Shown here in pieces: positions 16,468 through 24,034 of a DNA stretch of 45,753 bases; positions within the stretch are counted from its first letter, which is position 1, and the number at the start of each line of letters is the position of its first letter. The translations under genes and the position numbers were made by a program. The notes beneath the pieces are model-generated. The model did no database searches, was not told where the DNA came from, and saw only the letters and a list, made by a program, of their open reading frames with translations. The stretch is from Streptomyces sioyaensis (GTDB lineage: Bacteria; Actinomycetota; Actinomycetes; Streptomycetales; Streptomycetaceae), in the NCBI RefSeq assembly GCF_004122735.1, contig NZ_SDIF01000052.1:1-45753 (forward strand), read 5' to 3'.

Positions 16468-17553
16468 TCAGCTCCCGCTCTCGGAGGTCGGCTTGGACGC
16501 GGGCGACTTGTCCTTCCGGCTGCCCTTCGGGCTGTACGCGTTGAACTCGTTGGTGTAGAGATCCGACGCCTTGACCTGGCCCTTCCCGATGTCACCGCGT
16601 TTGGCGAGCCAGTCGATCCACAGCTGGAGGTCCTTGTCGGAGATGCGCCCGGCGGTCTCGGCGACGCCGAAGGACTTCCAGTACTTCAGCGGAGCGGTGT
16701 CCTCATTGCGGCCACGCTTCTTGACGATCTCGATCTGCCGGGCGATGACCTCTTCACGCGGAGTGGCGCGGGCCCACTCGATGGCGCGCGCGATGCCGGT
16801 GACGAATGTGCGCGCGGTGTCGGGGTTCTGCTTCAGGAAGTGGTCGTTCACCACATACGTGCCGGCGGAAAAATTGCCGAGCAGCTGGTAGTCGGTGAAC
16901 AGCGGCCTAATGCCGCCGGTCTGTAGGGCCTTGTCGCGCAGGATGTCGCCGAGCACGCCCACCTGGATCTGTTTCTGCCGCAGCGACTGCTCGGTGTTGA
17001 CCGGGGGCACCACCAACGGCTCGACCTTCTTGATGTCCGCCTGCGACAGGCCGTGGCGTTGCAGGTAGATGTCGAGCATCGCCTCGGAGTGCGCGCCGAG
17101 AGTGTTCATCCCGACCTTCTTGCCAATCAGGTCACGGGCCGAGTGGACCGGGCTGTCCTTGAGGACGTAGAAGCCGTTGTAGGCAGCCTTGTCCACGCCG
17201 TAGTAGCTGATGACCGCCGTAATGGGAGCCTTTCTCGCAGCGAGTTTGACGACGGCTCCGTTGAACGCGCCGCCGAAGTCGACCTGTCCGGTGGCCGCCG
17301 ACTGGATATCCTGCGGCCCGCTGATCGTGTTGCCGACCCACTTGAGCTTCACGTCCTGCAGGAAGCCGAGATCCGCAGCCAGTTCGGGCAGGATGACGGA
17401 CCCCGCCCACCCCTGGTACCGCAGGGTCTTGGTCTGCTCCTTGGCCGATCCGGCGCCCCCGGTGCCGCAGCTGACCGCGACCGCCGAGAGGCCCAGCAGG
17501 GTGAGGAACTGTCGTCGGTTCGATGGGGTCGTCAGCTTGCTCATGGAGCTCAT
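16468..17553 (-). CDS. ssuA: ABC transporter substrate-binding lipoprotein, sulfonate/nitrate (SsuA) type
   Basis: A 361-residue binding protein. The N-terminus has a twin-arginine motif (NRRQFLTLLGL) followed by AVSC, so it is probably a Tat-exported lipoprotein anchored outside the membrane. The body fits the SsuA/NrtA fold: LRYQGWAGSVILPELAADLG, then GPQDIQSAATGQVDFGGAF and IGKKVGMNTLGAHSEAMLDI. The C-terminal ~20 residues are lysine- and serine-rich. Two ATGs are possible, 17553 (chosen, with AGGA 9 bases upstream) and 17544. It is the first structural gene of the operon and has a leader of at least 250 bases containing a leader-peptide gene and two hairpins. The ligand is inferred to be an alkylsulfonate, alkylsulfate or sulfone. 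Confidence 0.88.
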   Translation of the reverse strand: MSSMSKLTTPSNRRQFLTLLGLSAVAVSCGTGGAGSAKEQTKTLRYQGWAGSVILPELAADLGFLQDVKLKWVGNTISGPQDIQSAATGQVDFGGAFNGAVVKLAARKAPITAVISYYGVDKAAYNGFYVLKDSPVHSARDLIGKKVGMNTLGAHSEAMLDIYLQRHGLSQADIKKVEPLVVPPVNTEQSLRQKQIQVGVLGDILRDKALQTGGIRPLFTDYQLLGNFSAGTYVVNDHFLKQNPDTARTFVTGIARAIEWARATPREEVIARQIEIVKKRGRNEDTAPLKYWKSFGVAETAGRISDKDLQLWIDWLAKRGDIGKGQVKASDLYTNEFNAYSPKGSRKDKSPASKPTSESGS

Positions 17554-17801
17554 GGAAGGGGTCCTGTTCGAGTGGGTGGGTGGAGCGCGGCGGTACGCGT
17601 ACGGCGATCTGTTGCGGACGCGGGGAGAGGGCGTGCGGCGGCAGGAGCCACCGTCCCGATTCCGGCGGGCGCAAAGCCGGCCCGCGGGCGAGACCGAAAA
17701 GGGAAATGCGCAGGATGGGGTGAAACAAAGCGGCTCACGCACCGAATTCCGCGGATTCCGGGTGGGGACGCGGCGAGAATCACCGGGCGACGGGGGAAGA
17801 A

Positions 17802-17866
17802 ATCCCGGTCGAGCGGTTGCACCGGGATCAAGGGTCGCTCAGGAGCTGACGCCGAGCGGCAGCTCC
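17802..17866 (-). promoter_or_regulatory. two-hairpin leader with terminator-like second stem (attenuator candidate)
   Basis: In the minus-strand transcript, between the leader-peptide stop and the ssuA-like gene, there are two perfect stems with 11-base loops. Stem 1 is GGAGCTG/CAGCTCC (17866-17860 with 17848-17842). Stem 2 is ATCCCGGT/ACCGGGAT (17828-17821 with 17809-17802), followed at once by TTTCTT, an intrinsic-terminator layout. Both loops contain CCGCTCG, and the linker contains GAGCG, which could pair with either loop and give alternative folds. This arrangement suggests premature termination controlled by translation of the leader peptide. Confidence 0.6.
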
Positions 17867-17878
17867 AGGGGACGCGCC

Positions 17879-17962
17879 TTAACGGCCAGCGGCACAGATG
17901 GCACTGGCCTGGCGTCGCAGATCGACGTGCAGGCGTGCGGTGAAGTTCTCCAAAAGACTCAC
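17879..17962 (-). CDS. leader peptide of the organosulfur operon (27 aa)
   Basis: On the minus strand a GTG at 17962 opens a 27-codon frame that begins MSLLENFTA, continues RLHVDLRRQASAICAAGR and stops with TAA at 17881-17879. Short peptides with a core like R-x-H-V-D-L-x-R-x-x-S-A-x-C occur before actinobacterial sulfur-metabolism genes and are annotated only as putative leader peptides; I recall this from general experience. The single Cys near the end is a natural sensing codon for cysteine supply. The frame ends 13 bases before stem 1 of the two-hairpin leader. A good Shine-Dalgarno is not visible, so the start could be leaderless. Confidence 0.7.
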   Translation of the reverse strand: MSLLENFTARLHVDLRRQASAICAAGR

Positions 17963-18197
17963 ACTCGGAGGCTGGCAGCGAAAATCAGCCACGTCAATGA
18001 CGCGATAGCCCTCGTCTCACCATCTGATTCTCCCGCCACACACGCGCAGCATTTTGTTCACAATCGCAGTCGCAGAAAGCCCCTGTGGACACAGTCGGCA
18101 CAGGTGGCCCGGTTCCGGAATCCGGCAGCTCCGTGCGTGGTGGGGCGGCCTCCGGGTGACCTCCGGCCGGCGTCCCCGCCGCGCACGGGAGCCCCGC

Positions 18198-18311
18198 TCA
18201 TCTGCGCCGCCACTCCTCGGCCAGCAGTTCGTAGGAACGCACCCGGTCGGCATGGCCGTGCGTGATGGTGGTGATGAGCAGTTCGTCGGCACCGATGGCC
18301 TCCTGGAGCTG
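18198..18311 (-). pseudogene. C-terminal tail of an LLM oxidoreductase (luciferase-like)
   Basis: The last 37 codons of a gene read QLQEAIGADELLITTITHGH, then ADRVRSYELLAEEWRRR. This is the typical end of MsnO8-type luciferase-like oxidoreductases (GADELMVTT, then HADRVRSYELLAE). The stop is at 18198-18200. It is joined out of frame at about 18311 to the tail of a different LLM enzyme. Confidence 0.65.
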
Positions 18312-18313
18312 CT

Positions 18314-18500
18314 GCGGAACACTCCGCGCTCCTGGAGCAGCGGTACCACGGTGTGGGCGAAGACGTCGAGGCCGCCGGGGGTGATGTGCGGGACGAGGAT
18401 GAAGCCGTCGGAGGCGTCGGCCTGGACGAACTCGTTGATGGTCTCGGCGACGGTGGCCGGGGAGCCGATGAACGTCGCCGGGTTGCGCGGCTTGCCCCCC
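18314..18500 (-). pseudogene. C-terminal tail of a second LLM monooxygenase (NtaA/SnaA type)
   Basis: The segment reads GKPRNPATFIGSPATVAETI, then FVQADASDGFILVPHITPGG, LDVFAHTVVPLLQERGVFR. It is the C-terminal end of the same branch of monooxygenase encoded intact at 13263-14618 (compare DFVDHVVPLLQARGLFR there), without being the same sequence. Upstream of GKPRN the match ends abruptly. It appears to be the recombined remnant of further organosulfur monooxygenase genes beside the operon. Confidence 0.7.
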
Positions 18501-18608
18501 CAGACCTTGCGAGGCTACACATCCGATCAACTGGCCAACGCTCTGAAGGGACACTTGTCTCAGCCATCGTCTGGCGCGATCACCCAAGGCATCGGCCTGG
18601 CGGCGCCT

Positions 18609-19232
18609 TCAGATGTGCAACTCGGGAGGAAAGCCCGTCCAGCGCAGCTCGGTCGGCAGATGACGCATGTCGTTGGACATGAGGACGGAAGCCGGCCGAC
18701 TGGGCGCGTATCGGATGACCGTCAGTGCAGCGTTGCAGTGGTTGAGGCCGAGCCAACGCCACTTCGGTGCATGCATGGCGTCCCGGACAAGCCAGGCGAC
18801 CAGGAAGTTGTGGGTGACGACCAGTTCGTGCCGGTCCTCCTCACCGTCCACCGGCCCGGTGAACAGATCCAGCGCCTGGCGGGCCAGAGCAGGCCCGTGT
18901 TCCCGCTCTTCGGCAGTGGAACCAGCGAGAAAGCGGAGAGAGAAGTCTGCTGATTCCGCCGGAAGCTCGTCCCTTCCTGGCATGTAGGGCACGTAGTCAC
19001 CGGCAACTTCCGAGACGTGCAGGGGAACGTTCTTCAGTTGGTCGCCGATCAGGCGTGCGGTCTGCCCTGCCCGGGGCAGCGGACCGTGGTGAACAGCTGC
19101 GAAGGGGATGCCCCGGAGGCGTTGGCCGAGCAGCGTGGCCTGCCGACGGCCGCTCTCTGTCAGCCCACTTTCGTCCGGCGATGCCTCGCCATGCCGGACG
19201 AGGTAGAGGTAACGGGTGGCCGTGCCGGTCAT
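18609..19232 (-). CDS. histidine phosphatase family protein (phosphoglycerate-mutase fold)
   Basis: A 207-residue single-domain phosphatase. The catalytic RHG is in YLYLVRHGEASPDESGLTES, GRRQATLLGQRL follows, and the second histidine is in HELVVTHNFLVAWLVRDAM. The ATG at 19232 opens MTGTATRYLYLVRHG. It is a cytoplasmic phosphomonoesterase of unknown substrate (sugar phosphates, nucleotides or cofactors are typical). It stands alone, convergent with nothing and divergent from the SDR gene across about 270 bases. The family call is secure; the reaction is generic. Confidence 0.9.
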   Translation of the reverse strand: MTGTATRYLYLVRHGEASPDESGLTESGRRQATLLGQRLRGIPFAAVHHGPLPRAGQTARLIGDQLKNVPLHVSEVAGDYVPYMPGRDELPAESADFSLRFLAGSTAEEREHGPALARQALDLFTGPVDGEEDRHELVVTHNFLVAWLVRDAMHAPKWRWLGLNHCNAALTVIRYAPSRPASVLMSNDMRHLPTELRWTGFPPELHI

Positions 19233-19498
19233 CTCGAACTCCTCTGCATCCCTTAGCGATCTTGCTCATCAATGGACGCATCATCCTCCAATGCCGGTTC
19301 CCTCGACCCATCACAGAGACACGCTCCAGGCGAGCACCGGTTCGGCGCTCGGCTTGGCGCTGGTGGGCCGATGGGCGGAGCGGTCCGAGACTGACGCAGC
19401 GATCGCACGATGGGCCTCGGCGCCCTGGGTGAGGAACTTCGCGGACCACGCCGTAAACCGCTGGCCGATCGCATCGTCCCGGAGGGAAGCTGTGCCCC

Positions 19499-20188
19499 AT
19501 GACGACAACCTTGATCACCGGGGCCAACAAGGGTCTGGGCCACGAGACCGCCCGCCGCCTGATCGCCGCGGGCCACACCGTCTACCTGGGAGCGCGCAGC
19601 ATCGAGCGGGGCGCGGCAGCCGCGGCCGAGCTCGGCGCCCGGTTCGTGCAACTCGATGTCACCGACGATGCGTCGGTCGCCGCCGCGGTGGCCACCCTTG
19701 AGGCCGACGGCGGCCTGGACGTCTTGGTCAACAACGCCGGAATCGAGGTGCGGTCGCCGGGAGGCGAGATCATCGGCGCCGCGGAGCTGACCGCCGACGT
19801 GATGCGGGAGGTGTTCGAGACCAACGTCTTCGGCCTGGTCCGGGTGACCCACGCCTTCCTGCCACTGCTGGAACGCTCCGCCGCCCCGGTCGTGGTCAAT
19901 GTCAGCAGCCGCCTGGCCTCACTGGCCCAGGCCGGCGAGGGGTACCCGGGGGTCGCCTACCCAGCCTCCAAGACCGCGGTCAACATGCTCACCGTGCAGT
20001 TCGCCAAGGCGTTCCCGCGGATGCGGATCAACGCCGTGGAGCCCGGCTACACCGCGACGGACCTGAACCGGCACGAGGGCACGCAGACCGTCGAGCAGGG
20101 CGCCGAGATCATCGTTCGGATGGCTCAGCTGGGGCCGGACGGCCCGACCGGCGGCTACGTCGACGCGGCGGGCCCTCTGCCCTGGTAG
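19499..20188 (+). CDS. SDR-family NAD(P)-dependent oxidoreductase
   Basis: A 229-residue classical short-chain dehydrogenase. It has the cofactor motif TGANKGLG at residues 7-14, then DVLVNNAGIEV, a catalytic Ser in VVNVSSRLASL, and the YPASK motif (GVAYPASKTAVNMLTVQFAK) with catalytic Tyr and Lys. An arginine at the end of the second strand (GARS) suggests NADPH use. The ATG at 19499 follows GGAGGGAAG with somewhat long spacing. It is likely to reduce or oxidise a small carbonyl or alcohol compound. There is no linked biosynthetic gene. Confidence 0.9.
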   Translation: MTTTLITGANKGLGHETARRLIAAGHTVYLGARSIERGAAAAAELGARFVQLDVTDDASVAAAVATLEADGGLDVLVNNAGIEVRSPGGEIIGAAELTADVMREVFETNVFGLVRVTHAFLPLLERSAAPVVVNVSSRLASLAQAGEGYPGVAYPASKTAVNMLTVQFAKAFPRMRINAVEPGYTATDLNRHEGTQTVEQGAEIIVRMAQLGPDGPTGGYVDAAGPLPW

Positions 20189-20749
20189 GCGACGAGGTTG
20201 CCGGCGCAGTCCGCGATGCCGCTAGACCAGGACCGTGACGCGACATCGACCGCGCAGGTTCTTCGAGTGTGACCAAGAAGTGGGCCAGTGCGGCATTGAC
20301 CCCGCTGTCTTCTGCGGCGTCCCGCATGCACATCTCGCCGATGCGATCGCAGAGTTGGCAGACTTCTGGCTGGCTCGGCAGGAGTCAGCGCTCGATGAGT
20401 GGCGTGGTGGCGGGCAGCAGCGTCGGGCGGAGGCCGGGCCGAAGTACGACCTGGTCTCCCCCGAGGCGGGGTGGCGTGGGGGCGTTCGCTTGGGTGCCGG
20501 CCGACTTGAGCTACGGCGACCGTCAAGCGTCCGTTTGGCGAGCTTGGCCCAGCACTGGCATGGCGCGACGATCTCCGGGAGATGGCGGCGCGCTCGACGT
20601 TCGGGCCTTGCCGACAAGGGAACTTCTCGTTCCGCGGTCGTATCCGTAGGCCGATGGGAAATCCGCCTGGGTCGACGACGCGTACCCGTACTCGGCTCGC
20701 CACCGCTTCGCGAGGAACTTGTGAGTTCCATTCGGCGGCAAACGGCAAA
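20189..20749. other. no confident gene between SDR and the rph locus
   Basis: Several overlapping open frames exist on both strands. One plus-strand stretch (AHLADAIAELADFWLARQES, about 20,330-20,400) looks protein-like, but its frame continues into improbable sequence and no family is recognised. The region may be decayed. Confidence 0.4.
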
Positions 20750-20777
20750 GGCAAGGAGAACGAACTCTCTCCTTGCC
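20750..20777. terminator. hairpin upstream of the rph control region
   Basis: A perfect 10-bp stem, GGCAAGGAGA (20750-20759) and TCTCCTTGCC (20768-20777), with an 8-base loop. It would insulate the rph locus from upstream transcription. The minus-strand side is followed by a T-richer stretch, so it may also work in that direction. Confidence 0.55.
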
Positions 20778-20800
20778 ACTCTCAACTTATAGCGCGCTGG

Positions 20801-20819
20801 GGGGCTTGCCACAAGCCCC
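20801..20819 (+). promoter_or_regulatory. rifamycin-associated element (RAE)
   Basis: GGGGCTTGCCACAAGCCCC is a 19-bp palindrome with 8-bp arms and a 3-base centre. It has the length and arms of the published RAE found before rifamycin-inactivating genes in actinomycetes (GGGGCTTG-N3-CAAGCCCC). An AT-rich CAACTTATAG at 20783-20792 just before it may be the -10 region. It precedes the glycosyltransferase stub by 57 bases and the intact rifampin phosphotransferase by about 320. It should make the locus rifamycin-inducible. Confidence 0.85.
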
Positions 20820-20876
20820 GGGGCCCGGCGCAGAATCGTCGGCCGATGCCACAACCTGCGGAATTAGGGGCACGAC

Positions 20877-21140
20877 GTGCGTGTGTTGTTGTCGACGTAT
20901 GCGGGACGCGGTGACGTCGAACCAGTGAGGGGACCGGAAGTGCAGTTGCGGGTGCTCGGCGCGGAGGTGCGGGGGTGCGCGCCGCCCGCCTGGACGGAGC
21001 GGCCGGCCGACTCGTCAGAGGGACGGCAATCAGGGATGAGGACGTGCTCGACAAGAGGCTCGACAGGGTGGGAGGCGCCGGTGATTCGATCGGCCACCGC
21101 AGTACAACGGAGCACGGCTGCCTCGGAGGTGTCGCAATGA
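20877..21140 (+). pseudogene. glycosyltransferase, N-terminal stub (rifamycin glycosyltransferase candidate)
   Basis: A GTG at 20877 opens MRVLLSTYAGRGDVEPV, then VQLRVLGAEVRGCAPP. This is the characteristic N-terminus of GT1-type antibiotic glycosyltransferases (MRVLLSTYGSRGDVEP). Similarity ends after about 45 codons and the frame runs on without family content to 21140, overlapping the rph start. A complete member has about 400 residues. Because rifamycin glycosyltransferases are a known RAE-controlled resistance family, and this stub lies directly behind an RAE and before rph, I infer it is the leftover 5' end of such a gene. Confidence 0.75.
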
Positions 21141-23740
21141 TTGAGCGGTACGTGTGGGATCTTCAAGAGGTTGACGAGTTGCAGGTCGCGGTCGTCGGCG
21201 GCAAGGGTGCGCACCTGGGCGGGCTGTCGCGGATCGAAGGCATCCGCGTGCCGGGGGGCTTTTGCGTGACGACGGAGGCCTTCCGGCGGATCATGGCGGA
21301 AGCGCCGTCGATCGACGATCGGCTCGATCAGTTGTCGCGCTTGAACCCGGACGACCGGGAGGCGATCGGCACGCTCAGCGCGCAGATTCGTCGGACCATC
21401 GAAGGGGTTGCCATCCCGGGCGATCTCGCGGCGGCGATCACCCGCGCGCTCGCCCAGCACGGCGAGCAGGCCGCCTACGCCGTCCGATCCAGCGCGACGG
21501 CAGAGGACCTGCCGACGGCCTCCTTTGCCGGCCAGCAGGACACATATCTGAACGTCGTGGGGCCGACGGCGATCCTCCGGCACGTCAGCCGGTGCTGGGC
21601 CTCGCTGTTCACCGAGCGGGCCGTGACCTACCGCCAGCGGAACGGCATCGACCACCGTACGGTCCACATGGCCGTGGTCGTGCAGCAGATGGCCTTCCCC
21701 CATGCGGCCGGCGTCCTGTTCACGGCCGACCCCGTCACGGGCAACCGGAAGGTCGCCACCGTGGACGCCGGCTTCGGCCTCGGCGAGGCCCTGGTCTCCG
21801 GCCTGGTGAACCCGGACGTCTTCAAGGTGCGGGACAGCGAAGTCGTCGCCAAGGCGATCGCCGCCAAACAGCGGGCCGTTCACGCCCTGCCGGCCGGCGG
21901 TACGCAGGAAGTGGCGGTCGACTCGCAGCGGCAGGAGCAGCCGGCGCTGACGGATGCTCAGGTCGTGCGGCTCGTGCAGCTCGGGCGGCGGATCGAAGCG
22001 CACTTCGGCCGCCCGCAGGACATCGAATGGTGCCTGGTCGATGATGGCTTCCAGATCGTTCAGAGCCGGCCGATCACCACGCTGTTCCCCGTCCCCGAGA
22101 CCGGCGACGGCGACCAGGAGAATCACGTCTACGTCTCCGTTGGTCATGGGCAGATGATGACCGACGCCATGAAGCCCCTGGGGCTCTCCGTATGGCAACT
22201 GACAGCCATGGTGCCGATGCACGAGGCCGGCGGGAGGCTGTTCGTCGACGTCACCCGGCGCCTGGCCTCGCCCGCGAGCCGCGCCGGCCTCCTGGACGTC
22301 CTGGGGAGAGGCGATCCGCTGATCAGGGACGCTCTGGAGACCGTCCTCGACCGCGACGACTTCGTCCCGTCGCTCCCGGACACGGGTCCCGGCGGGCCGC
22401 CGGCCGGCGGTGCGCCCGCCCCGATCGAGACCGATCCGGCCATCGTCACCGAGCTGATCGAGCGCAGCCAGGCGTCCATCGCCGCCCTGGAGCGCGACAT
22501 CCGGACGAAGACCGGACCGGCGCTGTTCGACTTCCTGCTGGAGGCCTTCGAGGAGCACAAGCGGGTCCTCAGTGATCCGCTGAGCATGCAGGCGATCATG
22601 GCGGGGATGGAGGCCACGTGGTGGCTCAACGACAAGCTGCAGGAGTGGCTGGGCGAGAAGAACGCGGCTGACACCCTCACGCTCTCCGCCCCCGACAACG
22701 TCACGTCGGAGATGGGACTGGCGCTGCTCGACGTCGCGGACGTGATCCGCCCGCAGTCGGAGGTGGTGGCATTCCTGCAGGGCGTCGAGGACGACGGCTT
22801 CCTGGACGAGCTGGCGAAGCTCACGGGCGGGACCGAAGCGCGCGGCGCCATCCAGGCCTACCTCGACCGGTACGGCATGCGCTGCGTCGGCGAGATCGAC
22901 ATCACGAGGCCGCGTTGGCGCGAGCGCCCCACCACTCTCGTGCCCGTGATCCTGGACAACGTCAGGAACTTCGAGCCGGGCGCCGCCGAGCAACGCTTCG
23001 AGCAAGGGCGGCGGAAGGCGCAGAAGAAGGAACAGGACGTGCTGTCACGCTTGCGGGCCCTGCCGGACGGGGACCAGAAAGCCGACGAGGCCAAGCGGAT
23101 GATCGACCGGGTCCGCACCTTCATCGGGTACCGGGAGTACCCGAAGTACGGCATCGTCAACCGCTCCTTCGTCTACAAGCAGGCCCTGCTGGAGGAAGCC
23201 GAGCGCCTCGTGCAGGCCAACGTGCTTCCTGAGAAGGAGGACGTCTTCTACCTCACGTTCCAGGAATTCCACGACGTCGTGCGCTCGAACCAGGTGGACG
23301 ACCAGCTCATCCAGCAGCGCAAGGACGCGTTCCGGTCGTACCACGCGCTCACGCCGCCCCGGGTGCTCACCTCGGATGGTGAGGCCCTCACCGGGGCGTA
23401 CCGGCGCGACGACGTGCCGGCCGGCGCCCTGACCGGCCTACCGGTTTCCGCCGGGACCATCGAGGGGCGGGCCCGCGTCATCCTTGACATGGCGGAGGCC
23501 GATCTCGAAGCGGGCGACATCCTGGTCACGACCTTCACGGACCCCAGCTGGTCGCCGCTGTTCGTCGGAATCGCGGGCCTGGTGACCGAGGTGGGCGGCC
23601 TGATGACCCATGGCGCAGTGATCGCCCGGGAGTACGGCTTGCCGGCCGTCGTGGGCGTGGAGCGGGCCACCCGGCTGATCCGGGACGGGCAGCGGATCCG
23701 CGTGCACGGAACCGACGGGTACGTCGAGATCCTGCCCTGA
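21137..23740 (+). CDS. rph: rifampin phosphotransferase
   Basis: An 867-residue dikinase that inactivates rifamycins by phosphorylating the ansa-chain hydroxyl with ATP, giving AMP and Pi. The N-terminal ATP-binding domain has GGKGAHLGGLSRI near residue 21, AYAVRSSATAEDLPTASFAG and NPDVFKVRDSEVVAK. The middle part is the rifamycin-binding insert. The C-terminal swivelling domain carries TEVGGLMTHGAVIAREYGLP, with the phospho-carrier histidine at H825, the number reported for the Listeria enzyme. Length and motifs are complete. The ATG at 21137 has GGAGGTG at 21124-21130. The longer in-frame extension is not family sequence. Expression is expected from the RAE at 20801-20819 through the glycosyltransferase stub. 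PEP synthase is excluded by length and by the RAE. Confidence 0.93.
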   Translation: MIERYVWDLQEVDELQVAVVGGKGAHLGGLSRIEGIRVPGGFCVTTEAFRRIMAEAPSIDDRLDQLSRLNPDDREAIGTLSAQIRRTIEGVAIPGDLAAAITRALAQHGEQAAYAVRSSATAEDLPTASFAGQQDTYLNVVGPTAILRHVSRCWASLFTERAVTYRQRNGIDHRTVHMAVVVQQMAFPHAAGVLFTADPVTGNRKVATVDAGFGLGEALVSGLVNPDVFKVRDSEVVAKAIAAKQRAVHALPAGGTQEVAVDSQRQEQPALTDAQVVRLVQLGRRIEAHFGRPQDIEWCLVDDGFQIVQSRPITTLFPVPETGDGDQENHVYVSVGHGQMMTDAMKPLGLSVWQLTAMVPMHEAGGRLFVDVTRRLASPASRAGLLDVLGRGDPLIRDALETVLDRDDFVPSLPDTGPGGPPAGGAPAPIETDPAIVTELIERSQASIAALERDIRTKTGPALFDFLLEAFEEHKRVLSDPLSMQAIMAGMEATWWLNDKLQEWLGEKNAADTLTLSAPDNVTSEMGLALLDVADVIRPQSEVVAFLQGVEDDGFLDELAKLTGGTEARGAIQAYLDRYGMRCVGEIDITRPRWRERPTTLVPVILDNVRNFEPGAAEQRFEQGRRKAQKKEQDVLSRLRALPDGDQKADEAKRMIDRVRTFIGYREYPKYGIVNRSFVYKQALLEEAERLVQANVLPEKEDVFYLTFQEFHDVVRSNQVDDQLIQQRKDAFRSYHALTPPRVLTSDGEALTGAYRRDDVPAGALTGLPVSAGTIEGRARVILDMAEADLEAGDILVTTFTDPSWSPLFVGIAGLVTEVGGLMTHGAVIAREYGLPAVVGVERATRLIRDGQRIRVHGTDGYVEILP

Positions 23741-24034
23741 CCGACCACACCGAGCAGCCCCATCCGTAGCTTCCGACCAAACAACGCCAAGCAGTTGATG
23801 ACCACCCCACGACCGCCGCCCGCAACGCGCACACGCGCACGCGGACACGACCCGTAACTGTTCTTCACCTGGGAAGTGCCTCTTCGCTACCACGTACAGG
23901 ACCCTCAGCACGTCCTATCGTTGCAGCTCAGAGGCACTTTCCGCCTTCCCGAAGTGGCCAACAGGCGCTTGATCGCGGCGCGTTCTCCCTGCGCGTTCTC
24001 CCTGCACCTTTTCCCCGCGTCAGCATCTCGTCAC
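23741..24034. other. intergenic region downstream of rph
   Basis: About 290 bases without a recognisable gene or clear terminator. GC falls in the second half, as it does in the following gene on the minus strand. Confidence 0.4.

Noticed and set aside
20975..21136. In-frame N-terminal extension of rph
   Set aside because: No family similarity, and a good ribosome site (GGAGGTG) precedes the ATG at 21137.
20864..23005. 713-residue open frame antisense to rph
   Set aside because: It mirrors the third-codon bias of the rph gene and has no family content or start signal; rph itself is complete on the plus strand.
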